Source: Nymphaea colorata
Taxonomy: Eukaryota; Streptophyta; Magnoliopsida; Nymphaeales; Nymphaeaceae
Assembly (NCBI RefSeq): GCF_008831285.2
Contig: NC_045147.1
Location: 3,558,001 to 3,622,000 of the forward strand
DNA: 64,000 nucleotides
Direction: 5' to 3'
Shown here: piece by piece, positions 20,701-31,472 of the stretch
How positions within the stretch are numbered: position 1 is the first letter of the stretch
Layout of the letters: every line of letters starts with the position of its first letter
Translations under genes and position numbers: made by a program
Notes under the pieces: model-generated
Database searches by the model: none
What the model was told of the DNA's origin: nothing
What the model saw: only the letters and a program-made list of their open reading frames with translations

Positions 20701-22500
20701 AACTATCACAGTCATTGAATAGACTGGCATGAGGCTTCACGACATCGCGAGGATAATGTAGGTCAACATTAGATAGAAATATGTAATAGTGAGTTAATTG
20801 TTTTTGTGATGCATGTAAATTAAGCCGTTGACCATGCTATCTAATGTATCCACCCTGGATCTGCTGGAATCCTCCACTAAACACTGAGAAGCCATGGAGA
20901 GCCTTCTAAGAAAAGTTAAAACGAAGCACAACCTCCAATATGGCTGAAACAATCAGTCAGTTCTGTCTTTATAAATGTTCTAGTCATATTTTCATATGAA
21001 GATCTTCCCAAGCCCCATGCATTCATAGCAAACAGACTTGATGTCATTCCTTCTTCCCAGCCTCCCATGCTAGCGCTCTCAAAAAATTGGGTCTTGGGTA
21101 AATTCTCAAAAGAACACTTACCTTCTTGTTGCCAAGTTCCTAATACGTTCTTTTTTGGTGATGGGATGAAGATCTTGATCTTTTAATTTGTGGTACCTTG
21201 TCAGAAGATATTTAGGGTTGAGACTGCAAAAAAATATCAACAAGTAGATAATAGTTGTTTTAAAAGAAATTAAGGTTCATGAAGCGGACACCTTGAAAAT
21301 CTTGGATTGAGACATTTACTCAATTATCATTTCAACCACCAGTCATATATATTCTCCTTGAAAATCCAAACAAATGTGGCCAAAAATAAGTGCTCGTATG
21401 AAATAAGATTTTTTTTTTTTTTCAGAATGTAAATTAGTTTTAGAATTTCTTCTGGACATGCTTCACCAGTATGTCTGAAGGCCAACTTATTAGTGTTGAA
21501 ACAGAATTTCATGGCCTATAAAATTTTTGTAGTTTTCCATTCTTGACTTACGCCATTCTTTTGTAATTTTTTCTTTTTTAAATTAAAGCCACAAACAATT
21601 TTGTATACTATCAAATAAATGCTTGATGTGGTCTGCACTTCTATGAACCAAAACAAGAAAATACGTCAACTTATACATAAGATAAAAATTATGTAATCTA
21701 ATACTAATAGACACGAATTGAAAAGATTGCAACTAAAGCTTCTTGTTTCTCAAGTTCACAAAATTTCATTGCGGACGTCATGGTACTTCATTCATGTTTA
21801 ACGGAAAGTAAAACCTTTATGAGGAAAATCATAGGTTGTTTTGAAATCGTTAAGGGAAGGCTAAGTCAGAATATTCAAAAAGAATAGTCGTATTTGAGCT
21901 TCACGTTATTCATGTATGTCGTTGATTAAATGGTGCATATGAACCTTAACCTTATACGTCAAAGATGCTTCCAGGGCTTAAAACCCACAGGCTAGCCATC
22001 ATTGGCTATAATTTTCTATGTGATCAAGTTTGTAATTGTGTAGCTAGTTAATTTGCTAGTGGTTATATGATGTAAGCTGGAATGGCATTTGGTTTTTCAT
22101 CTTTCCAATTTTTGCTTATAGTAGTTGTTTTGTAGTTTTATTTGATCTTATTAGTGGTGCTTATTGTAGAAAACTATAATTGTTTGTCAGAGTTAGACAT
22201 AGTGCAGAAAATTGAGCTTCTTCTACATTCTCGAACTTTCTTCTGAACAAAAAAATTGCCTACTTTGCACACTCCATGGAGAAAATTCTTAGATTTTTGG
22301 ACTAAATTTGGTGTCATTTCCTTCCCTGACACATCTACTATATCGGGGGAAACTTTCAGAATTTTTGGACTTATTTTCATATGTGGTTTTCAAAAAAATT
22401 TCAAAAACTGGTTTCCATGGTTATCTATTTTCAGGTCTCTTTGAGAAAAGTTCATGTCTTAGGATTTAGGGGAAATTTTGAGTTCCATGAAAAGGCTATT
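20701..22500. repeat. Older, diverged copy of parts of the copy-A block
   Basis: 20890-21340 resembles 5800-6330 (a GCCATGGAGAGCCTT start followed by the same order of motifs, reading frame broken). 21400-22500 resembles 9690-10720, including a hevein upstream relic at 21745-22010 and the GAGCTTCTTCTACATTCTCG motif at 22216. Divergence is far greater than between copies A and B, so this is an earlier round of duplication. No gene. Confidence 0.65.
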
Positions 22501-23039
22501 CCTTCTCTAACAACTTAGCTTTCAAACAAGCCCTATTTTGGTGAATGTGGACATCATTTGCCCTTCTAAATTTTCTATTTCCTAAAACCTAGCCAGAGCT
22601 AGAGCATTTCTATACTATATAATAGCGGCATTTTAGTAATTTGTTTAGTTTATTTCTTTATTTTCTTTTGTCAATTACACTAGGATCATTTTTTTGTCTC
22701 TTATTTGTAATTTGTTTCAATTTTAGATTTTGACTTATTTTTCCTTGTTTTAGGTGCCTATTTTGAGACTCCTCAAGGATTCATAACTACATTGAAGATA
22801 TAAATTGCAGATCTTGCTAGAGTCCTTGAGCAATTAGGAAAGATTTGTTTCTTGGACTGGATTGTTGTCTTTGTGTGACTGCAATATCTTTTGTTTGAGT
22901 AACAAAGAGTATTTTATTCATTTTTTATTTGGATCTAATCAGGCACATGACTATCATGGAGATAAAGAATTTTAAGTGCTATTTGATTTCCACTTGTACT
23001 TCATCAAAACCATCTTTTAAAAATACTTGACGACAAGTC
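22501..23039. repeat. Diverged copy of the copia-LTR-like module
   Basis: Starts with the same GCTTTCAAACAAGCCCTATTTTG motif as 3890 and 10725 and continues through sequence related to 4080-4300, including the GAGTAA(T/C)AAAG stretch. Too decayed to place element ends. Confidence 0.5.
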
Positions 23040-23345
23040 TCTCAAAAATTTGATCATCAAAAGTATCCTTGAGATAAGAAAGAGTTTTTTTAAGTAGTGT
23101 CCAACCACTGGGTCCTCTATGTATTGGCACACGCTATTTACAGCAAGTGCGATGTCATGTCTAAGGATAGTAGCATATTGTAAGGCTCCAATAAATCTTC
23201 TATATGATATGGAGTCATTTAAACCGGTCTAATGCTTTTTAAAGCTGGACATGTATCCATGAGATAGAGATCGCCATTACATCTTTTGGACCTGCCCTCA
23301 TTAGACATTTGATAATGTATTTTTTCTGTTATGACCAAATATTTT
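23040..23345 (-). pseudogene. Copia RNase H relic, minus strand
   Basis: On the minus strand one frame reads FIGALQYATILRHDIALAV and then NSVCQYIEDPVVGHYLKK. This fits the YRSLVGALQYLT.TRPDI..AVN.VCQ....P...H segment that opens the copia RNase H region. The reading frame is broken beyond it. Orientation is opposite to the other relics in the window. Confidence 0.7.
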
Positions 23346-26010
23346 TCTAATAAGACGACTTCAAAACCAAGAAAATAATGAAATTATGGTAGATCTTTGA
23401 GAGAAATCTCCATGCTGATTGAAGTTTTCAAATGGACAGTTGACAGAAAAACGGCGAAATGAAGGTGTGAACTAACAAGGCAACATACATAATCCAAACA
23501 TGATTTGAGTTGATAGCACTACCAATATGAGAGAAAATGGTCCCAATTGTGGCCTATTGGGAAACAGATTGGGTCTTTTAAGTTCTTTGCTCCATCCTTA
23601 AACTATGTGCAACAAGTATTTCTTGTATAGTCATTCTCAACTATATTCAAAAGATCTTGTGACAAAAAAAAAAATCATTTTATGCTTCCAGACTCATAAT
23701 TATATCCATTAAAAATAGGCACCAATGCTTGGAAAAGTTCAAAATTAACTCAGGAATTTGTCAAATGGTTTACGCATGCATAGATATGTTTAACTTGCAC
23801 ACTTAATTCTTCAGCCTTCACAAACAATCACCACCTTACACAACAATGCTCAGGTTCAATCAAACCTAAGCTCTGAAACCACCATTAGCAACAGAAAACA
23901 AACAGCAGCCAACTTGCAAGTCTAAGATGAAGTTTCCTGCCATTCCTCTTTCTGGTTTAGGCAAATTACAAATAGAAGTGGAAAACATAATAGAAAAGAC
24001 ATGAAAGATACAAATGGGTAACACAAAGAATCAAATGGAGAATAGAGTTTACGGCACAAACACTTTCAATTCTGATATATTTTGGTAGAGTAGGAGTGTT
24101 TAAATATTCCACCGCTCAGCAAAAGACCGACGTCCACCCTTCTCCCCCATCCCTCACAGTTTTAGCCCTACTTTTTAGTATCTGAGGTGCTGCCTTTGAT
24201 ATGCTTAACTTGCACATCAATGACCTTACACGGAGGTAGACCCTCTGTATATTCGAACTGGGGACTGAGTACGCATCTACTGCCCCTGACTCAAGCTATT
24301 GCATCAACCTCTTGGAGTGATGAGTGCTGGCCTCTAGTATTTTGCTTGCTGCTCAGGTGAGTTGATTAAAAGGTGATGAAGTGAGGTTAGGTAAGTCCAT
24401 CATCAGGCAAGGCGTGGGCCTGACAGCATTGATTCATTGAAGAGTAAGTTTCACTGTTAAAATTGTCAAGTGTAAACTATTAATAAAAATAATGAAAATT
24501 TTGAAAAAAGACAATTAAATAATAAATATATCAACAAAGAACAATCTTAAAAAGCACATTTAATTAGTGTAATCATCTTTGGCCAAGAAACTGAGCAGCA
24601 AGAACAGTATTATATTTTCATTCAAAATCTTGTCCAATTATAAGTTAGTTTGCTCGATTCTCATGCGGTTCTAGAATAATTTAAAACTCGATTCTAAAAT
24701 TATTAAAAGCACAGATCCCAACTACATAGAGCCCAGAAAACAAGCATTATGCATTGAAAAACAAGACTTGCTGCTGGAAAAGGGCAGAACACTGCCAGCT
24801 GGGATATCTGATTCAAACACAATCAAATGCATGTGGATCAGTTTGTATCCATTTTTTTTTATAGAAAATCAACATAAGCATGATGCTACGATGATTCGGC
24901 AGCCTTGCCCTGATTCTTTGAGTCTTATTAAAACTGACACTTACGACTGTCTATTTGGTTCTCTTGTGGTCTACATCTTTCTTACCATGGGCTGGCATAA
25001 CAATACAAGCTGGAGGTTGGTAGGCAGTTATTCTTAATTCTGAGTATCAAGGGCATCAGCTTCCTTTGCTAATACAAAAGGAGGTCTCTGATACACAAAC
25101 TGAAGTACAGTGGGAGCGGTGCCTCGAGGCCTCGCAAGTATGCCTTATACTTTAACAAACCATTTAACAATAATAACACATTGTTATTGTCTCGTTAATG
25201 TGTCTCAAAAAATAAGAAAAATTCATTGAATATTGTAACAAGTGTTCGTTGAATCTGCTCTATTTTTGTGATACATATATAAGACAGTAACAATGTGTTA
25301 CTGATCAGACAAAGGACTGGGTAAAACCTAATTCGGCTCTTTGGGGCTGTTTGTTATTCTTTCATGAATCTTGATTCATGGAACACTAGAATAAGTCCTC
25401 CATGAATCTACCCTAATGTATAGGTAAAATTCATGCAAAACTTTGACAAGTCAATCTACCGTTATCTAAAGGCAAATTCATGGAATAGTAACAAATTGTT
25501 CTTATTATCAAACATTTTAATAACATGGTTCCTGGCATCAAAGCGGAGGTCTAAAATGCGACTTGACTTGAATGGAGTGGAGGGCCTACCTTGAGCTCAT
25601 TTTCCTGTCTTTAAAATTGTATAGGGCTGCATAGGCAACAGAGGATATATGCAGATTAGTTAGATTAGTTCGATACAAAGTGGAACCTTCAAAATGCTAC
25701 TTGGCAACGAATCCTCCTCTTTATAGTGAGAGAGGTGTCATACTTGGGAACAAACACCACGTGGACAACATCTACTGGGAACGTATTTTCCATGCTGTGA
25801 AAATCTATGAAGCTTATAAAAGTCGGGGAAATTTCTGAAACTAATAAAATTAATGAAACTTGTGAAATTCATGAAATTTGGGAAGTGTATAAATTTTGGA
25901 ACATTGTTCACGACAACACCTTTGTCAATAACTTTCATTCAATTTCTTCTTTCATTATGTCAACTAGAAACAAACACAAATTAAATATGTAAACACATAA
26001 AGATCTCATT
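23346..26010. other. Left flank of CXE unit 1, no gene seen
   Basis: Diverged counterpart of 31473-34000: shared pieces include AAAAGATCTTGTGACAAAAA (23650 and 31610), GCCATTAAAAATAGG-like sequence, TGCTGCTGGAAAAGGG (24768 and 33280) and the tract before the CXE 3' end. An 89-codon open frame at 24768-25037 is not kept in the sister flank. A probable Tourist-like MITE relic lies at 25342-25517. Confidence 0.6.
25342..25517. mobile_element. Probable Tourist-like MITE relic
   Basis: Begins GGGGCTGTTTGTTATTC and ends with its approximate inverse (GAATAGTAACAAATTGTTC...ATCAAACA), with the internal CCATGAATCTACCC motif of the 164-bp family. No clean target duplication seen. Confidence 0.5.
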
Positions 26011-26018
26011 ATAGTGAC

Positions 26019-27283
26019 TAGGGCTGCACAACAAGTCGAGCCAACTCGGGCTCGACTCGAACTCGCTTTGAAAAACTCGACTCGTTTATAAACGAGTCGA
26101 GTTCGAGCTGAAAGTTAAACTCGAATCAATAAATGAGTTGAGTTCAAGTTGTAAGAACTCGACTCGTTTATGGTCGGCTCGGCTCGATTGTTAAAAATCG
26201 TTTCGTTTAATTATATAAACCGGTTCACCGAGCCACCGATTCACCGATTTAGGTTAAACGAGTCACCACCGCCCTATCTCTCTCTCATTTTTACTGCCCA
26301 CAGCTGCAACGACTCACCACCGCCACGCCATGACCACCACCACTCACATGATGTGCAACGGTGCCAAAGCGGTGGAAGGGACATTGGGGCTAATGCTAGG
26401 GTTCCTCCGATTCTAATCACCTCTCCTCGCAACGGAAAGAGGCGATAAGGTTAAGGGTTCCGCCTTCGCGTAGCTATTTGGGCAACGATGCCACCATCCA
26501 GCAAAGTCCAGCCACTATACTGGTTAGTCTCTCTTCTCACCTTTCCTTGAAACCCTAGCGTTCTTTTGAAGCTCCGCCATACATGTTTAGGGCTTTTTTC
26601 ACAGGTGGATGTCGAGACAGAGGTCGCTGCCAGACAGATAAAGAGGACAGATGAAGAGGAGGACGTTCAAGAAGTTCAGTTTTAGGGGAGTTGATCTCGA
26701 TGCCCTCCTTGACATGCCCACAAAGGAGCTCATCAAACTCTTCCATGTCCTGGCTCAAATAAGGTTTTTATCTCTCGCACTCTGTTTTTCATCCTCCTCC
26801 CTCTCTCTTTCTCTTTTACATGGTTTTCCATCTTTTTGACGAATGTGTAGGTTCCAGAGAGGTTTGAAGAGGAAGCCGATGGCATTGATCAAGAAAATGC
26901 ACAAAGTAGTAATCAATCTCTTCCTTAAATTTCATTTTGTTTGAGAAACATCTTCCTGGTTGAGTTTGAATTGGGGCTTCAGCACATAGTTGTTTTTCAT
27001 GGTGGATTTTGTCTGCCTACATTTTGCCTTTTTTAGTTGTACCATAGAATTTGCTTTGGTGTCGTAAATGAATTAAACGAGTTGACATAAACAAGTTTAA
27101 AAAAACAAGTCATAAACGAGTTAATCGAGTTAAGTGAGTCGAGTTCGAGCTCGACTCTGTATATTCGAGTCGAGCTCGAGCTTGTGTTAGGGAGCTCGAC
27201 TCGAGTTCGAGCTCGAGCTCTGTGAGCTGAGTCGAGCTCAAGCTGGGCAAGCTCAAGCTCGACTCGGCTCATGTGCAGCCTTA
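26019..27283. mobile_element. Pack-hAT element carrying a ribosomal protein S15 gene fragment
   Basis: Starts TAGGGCTGCACA and ends TGTGCAGCCTTA, a 12-base terminal inverted repeat with one mismatch. Perfect 8-base target duplication ATAGTGAC (26011-26018 and 27284-27291). TA(G/A)GG ends and an 8-base duplication are the hAT signature. Subterminal regions of about 200 bases at both ends are packed with CTCGAGCTCGACTCG-type repeats. There is no transposase frame, so it is non-autonomous. The interior holds a host gene fragment (26604-26908). The element is absent from the sister CXE unit at the equivalent point near 33960-34000, so it inserted after that duplication. Confidence 0.92.
26604..26908 (+). 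pseudogene. RPS15: Captured fragment of cytosolic ribosomal protein S15 (uS19) gene
   Basis: Exon-like segment 26604-26763 reads VDVETEVAA in one frame, then [20 protein letters not shown] and [10 protein letters not shown] in another. A GT...AG intron (26764-26850) follows, and the next exon (26851-26908) continues in phase as FQRGLKRKPMALIKKM. This is the conserved N-terminal half of eukaryotic S15/uS19. It is broken by what looks like a tandem duplication of about 15 bases (ACAGATRAAGAGGA twice, about 26632-26660), which shifts the frame, and the C-terminal half is missing. An AAACCCTAGC motif upstream (about 26550) suggests that leader or promoter sequence was captured too. The retained intron shows that capture was from DNA, not from mRNA. 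Confidence 0.88.
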
Positions 27284-27482
27284 ATAGTGACCATGACACT
27301 TTGACCAATTTGTGGCAGCCGTGATCTCCAAAAAGATGTAAAGCAAAGAGGAAAAGAAAAATAGCTAGTAGTTTTTATTTAAGAAATTTTGTCGGATTTC
27401 GTCCACATTACTGCCAAATGTTAGGTAGAAAGAGAAGCTTTTGGCTTTTGGCAACAAGAAAGAGCATCTGAAACTCGTCCTT

Positions 27483-28457
27483 CTATAACGGACGGCCAGG
27501 ATGGTGCCACTCACTATTGATGAACGAAGCAAATCGCTTGAGCAGCAACTTCGCCTTCTCATCCTCTGGCCTGAACAGATGAAAAACGTGTTCCTCCCCT
27601 TCCACCTCCGCCTTCCCCTTCCAACCGCTAGCAGTCAAGGCTTCATAGAACCACCGGCCATGGCCCCGCAGGAAGTCCTTTCCAGCAATGGCTACCAACA
27701 CGCGCCTGCATCCCAGCCCAGAGAGGGACGGCGAGCCAACTGCTAGCGGATTCATAATGGGGTCGTCGACTCCAGGGCTGGCAGGGCACGCCAACTTCCA
27801 TATCAACTCTACACGTGCTGCCAACACCGGCAACTCACCGTCGAGGACAGTCGACGACCAGAAGTATGGATGGACCAGAAGGGTCCCCTAGATCTTCACC
27901 AGGTCTTCGACTAGAGGACCCGATCCATGAACTGCAGATGTGCCGCCTGCTCTTATGGCTACATGGTGGACGAGGTTGGCACCGGCGCTGTCGCCGGTGA
28001 CCATGATGTGGCTGAGGTCGGCATGATTGGCGATCCACGGCTCAGTGCCTGGTCTAGTCTGGCGCGCCACCCACTTGAAGGCTGCCCAGCAGTCGTGGTG
28101 GCAGTTGGGGCATGATGTTTCGGGGCAAGGCGGTACTCGACGGAGACGGCCCTCGACTCGGCGACGAGGGAGTTGAGGTAGTTGTGGTAGAGAGGGAAAA
28201 AGGCAGACCCGCTGAAGAAGCCACCACCATGGAAGTAGAGGCAGCCGGTGATGGTTGCCGGAAAGTGGGGGGAGGTAGAGGCGGGCGGAGAGGGTAGTCT
28301 CAGGGTCGATGAGGACGTCCTTTAAGGATACACCGGTGGTATGATGGTCGGTGGAGGGAGGGACCCTCTCATTGCCCTTCAGCCTCTCTACCTGGCTGTC
28401 CTTATGGAGCCGAATGAATCCAGGGACTTCGCCTATCAACTCTGCAGAGGAATCCAT
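27483..28457 (-). pseudogene. Carboxylesterase (CXE) pseudogene of unit 1
   Basis: Close relative of the intact gene at 34192-35190. The ATG and first 70 or so codons are intact (MDSSAELIGEVPGF...). Then an 8-base deletion lies just before the HGGG oxyanion-hole codons (near 28239), a 6-base deletion follows, and a 1-base deletion (near 28110) restores the frame, so the segment between is misread. Further on, the CAG codon equivalent to Gln195 is TAG (27889-27891). Beyond it the 3' third is open to the same ending as the intact gene, and still encodes the Asp and His of the triad. Function as an esterase is not expected. The hAT element 28575-30133 sits about 120 bases upstream of its ATG. 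Confidence 0.92.
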
Positions 28458-28574
28458 GCTTTAGAGAGAGAGAGAGTGTGTGCGCGCCTAGTGTGTAGCC
28501 TTTCTCCTTACCATAAATGGGTACTTTTTCAGTTTCCTATTTTCATTTTTTTCTATTATTCATTTATTTGTAAT

Positions 28575-30133
28575 TAGGCCTTGGCGCTGGCCCAGCTGCA
28601 GCCGGGGCTGGGCCTATCTTTTACCTTATCGCTTTATGCCCGTCCCGGCATCATAACGGGCCGCACCACTGGTCCACCACCGCCGCCATCGCCCTCCGGT
28701 GCACCTCATGGCAGGACTAACAAGTGCTGGGGTTCGATCGTCAGTTGTCACCGAGTCTGTTTCCCCTCCAGTGGTTCTGGTAGGAGTCTATTGATTTTCA
28801 TCTTCACCGTGAGCAGGTATACAAGTGATTTCCTTTGATTTTGAATTCTTAAAGTTGGTGGTTTAAATTGAGAAGTTCCATTCAATTGGCTCTGTTCTTT
28901 TTCTTGATAGATCAGATTTTTGTCTGCCCTGTTTGGTTTTCCCACGCACGTTTAGCAATTCTTGAAATATCACCAGACTTGATTATTGTGTCTATCTCCT
29001 CTTGTTTGCTGCATTACCTTCTCTTGATGTTAGTTAGCATCACACACAAACCCAACTCTTGATCTATCTTGCCTAAATGTGGACTACAGCTCTGTTTTTG
29101 GCTAACTATTAAAAGAATATGTTTAAGCATCTATATTTTCCATCTCGATATTGTAAAACAAATGATAGTACGCGAGAGAGTTATATCTCTGTTTATATTG
29201 CTTAGTCTAGTTCAAATAGTTGTTTTTTCTATCCCCCTGTTTGATCTTTAGTTCTTGGGTGCATTTCCACGGAAAAAGAAGAGGGGGTCAAACAATTTGC
29301 AGATATAAAACGCACATTGAAAAACTTAGTGGAGAGTTCTCTGGTTATAAAAACGTGATGCTTTTTACTGGAGCTAGTTGCTTGCTCTCTCTCTCCACAT
29401 TTACATGTATGCTTACAAACAAGCACCTGTCAATTTTTATTAAATTTTTTTTTGTTAAATTACAAATGGACATTTCAAGGTTGCTGATAGACAGACTCAG
29501 AAGATGTTTACTTTGGTTTTCTAACTTTCTTTTTAGTTAAGAGTGATGGCTAACCAATCAATGATAATCATGATGGCCGTACTGGCTTTAGATGTTTCTT
29601 GGTGGCTGCTGGTGCTACAGTTTGATTGTATAATTTAGAATGGCTGAAGTTGAATTTGCTTGTTGTGGCTGAAGTTGAGTTCAAGCTGCATTGACCTGTG
29701 ACCATCATATTTTTCTTTTTAATGTTCTTTTGATGCAGACGTCACTCTCTTGAGTAATGTTAGATCAAATATTACATCCACTGATTTGATCAAGACTCCT
29801 CAAAAGTGAGGCTCAAATGAAATTTAAAAATGAAAAGACAGGACAAAGTGTGCGAGAAAATGGTTCTTTCAAAAGAGGTTCAACATTTAAAATTACATAT
29901 GCACATGAGATTAAAAACTGTGTCGAACCGGCCTGGCCCGACCCGACCAAGTCCGGTAGTAAAAAAACGAGCAAGGCCGAGCCTCAAATGTGGTTGAGTA
30001 TCCCCGGTACCCGACCCGGCCTGGCCTCTTAATAGTCGGGCGAGTAGCAAGCCGACCCGATCCAACTTTGGGTCGTTAACAACATTCACTAAATGGGTCG
30101 GGCCAGCCCGGCCCGGCCCAATGCCCAGGCCTA
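28575..30133. mobile_element. 1.56-kb non-autonomous hAT-like element upstream of the CXE pseudogene
   Basis: Left end TAGGCCTTGGCGCTGG, right end the inverse of TAGGCCTGGGCATTGGGCC, similar to the MITE at 19931. The flanks TTTGTAAT and TTGTAGTG suggest an imperfect 7-8-base duplication. The sister unit near 35310 lacks the element. Right-terminal 200 bases are rich in CGGCCCGGCCC-like units. The interior has gene-like texture (GC-rich leader with ATG at about 28709, a CACCGTGAGCAGGTATAC donor-like site, pyrimidine-AG sites at about 29250 and 29738), but I recognise no protein. Confidence 0.75.
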
Positions 30134-30167
30134 TTGTAGTGCCCCATACTCTTGGCTAGGATTTTAA

Positions 30168-30330
30168 GAGATTGTTTGGCAATAATAATTTATTGTTGAT
30201 GCCTTCTAAACATTTTTCAAAAAAAAAAGTAGATTCCTGAAATGTTTCAATTTTTGTTTCATAAATGCACTCTACTTTTTGAGATAGATTCATAGATCAT
30301 ATACATTATCTTTTGCTGCTAAACACCTCA
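30168..30330. mobile_element. 163-bp Tourist-like MITE
   Basis: Inverted ends GAGATTGTTTGGCA / TGCTAAACACCTCA with a TAA duplication (30165-30167 and 30331-30333). Same size class as 16126-16289. Confidence 0.75.
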
Positions 30331-31016
30331 TAAAGAGTTTTTCTTTTTTGGCTTTGAGAATCATAACGTACATGAAAGTTTTAGTTATCAATTTGATTTA
30401 TATAAGTGGTATTCATCTAAACTACAAATTAGACCGTGAGTGCAAGGATAGTCAGCAGTCAATTAAAGTCCTCGTGATTGTTGACTGGTTGTCTGGTTCT
30501 CCACTAGTTCAATTTGAAGCTTCGTCTTATATATATTCGAAAGATTATTTTGAACTATTATAAAATGTGGCCATGAAAGTTATTTAAAATCTATAATTGA
30601 AAGTAATTTCTAGGGATCTAATCTTAGTTCGTAAAACACTAGCACATCATAACTTGCAAAAAAAAAAAAGAATCAGTGTCATTTGATCGTCCGGTCTTGG
30701 ATCCTCGTAGCTTTCCATTTTCTTGTTTTAAATCAGGAATCACACGTGTACGGCTATTTTCAGATCAAATAGTTTGCTTTTGAACAGTTGAACAATTTCT
30801 TTTCTACAATTATTTTGACTTTCGTCCTTTTCTTCTGTCAAATTTGGAGGCTGAGACATTACTTGACTGTTGGGACAATTCAATATAATTTTTTAAAAAA
30901 GTTCAGTTTACATGATCGTGCATATTATATCAATTTATGTCTATACTCGTACTTAGGGTATTGCCATCTTCCTTATTAAATTTGACTACTTTCAAATCTA
31001 ACTTAAGCATACTTAA
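30331..31016. other. Upstream flank of CXE unit 1, no gene seen
   Basis: Diverged counterpart of 35400-36200: shared pieces include GTTCAATTTGAAGCTTCGTC, TTCTAGGGATCTAATCTTAG and GAGGCTGAGAC. Short open frames here are not shared. Confidence 0.6.
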
Positions 31017-31164
31017 GTGGTCCGTTGGCAATAGTAAGACATCGTTATTCGCTTAAGAATATATTTAAAAAAATGAAGTAGTTTCATGAAGCATTATAAC
31101 TGTTTTATTTTTTAGAATAGATTCATGGGACCCTAATAATCTGCTATTATTATCAAATGACTCT
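31017..31164. mobile_element. Tourist-like MITE, 148 bp
   Basis: Ends GTGGTCCGTTGGCAATAG and the approximate inverse of AGAGTCATTTGATAATAA, flanked by TAA/TTAA. Internal TAGATTCATGGGACCC-like motif of the family. More decayed than the 164-bp copies. Confidence 0.6.
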
Positions 31165-31316
31165 TAAAGGTTTTTTTGTTTGACTCAAATTTAAAATCAG
31201 AGTAAATTTGAGATCATTAAGGATTTGAGGTCAGACTCTCATTGTCTAACATCAAATCTAAAGTTTTTGCCATACAGGGAGAATCCAACATCAAGTATCA
31301 GAGTGAAAGATGGTTT

Positions 31317-31472
31317 TACCTTTTATGGCCGTTACCTTTTTACCACAACAATATTCTTACTTTAGAATAATCCAAGCTTCATTTAATGTGATAGTACCTT
31401 TTATGGTCGTTACCTTTTTACCACAGCAATATTCTTACTTGAGAACAATCCAAGCTTCATTTAATGTGATAG
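31317..31472. repeat. 78-bp direct repeat, 2 copies
   Basis: TACCTTTTATGG...AATGTGATAG is repeated head to tail (31317-31394 and 31395-31472) with a few substitutions. It lies near the boundary between CXE units 1 and 2. Confidence 0.9.

Noticed and set aside
27888-28457. 189-codon frame as an independent short CXE-like protein
   Set aside because: Its middle part (about residues 75-118) is the misread esterase sequence between compensating deletions, it lacks in-frame HGGG, and it ends at a nonsense codon where the intact gene has Gln195.
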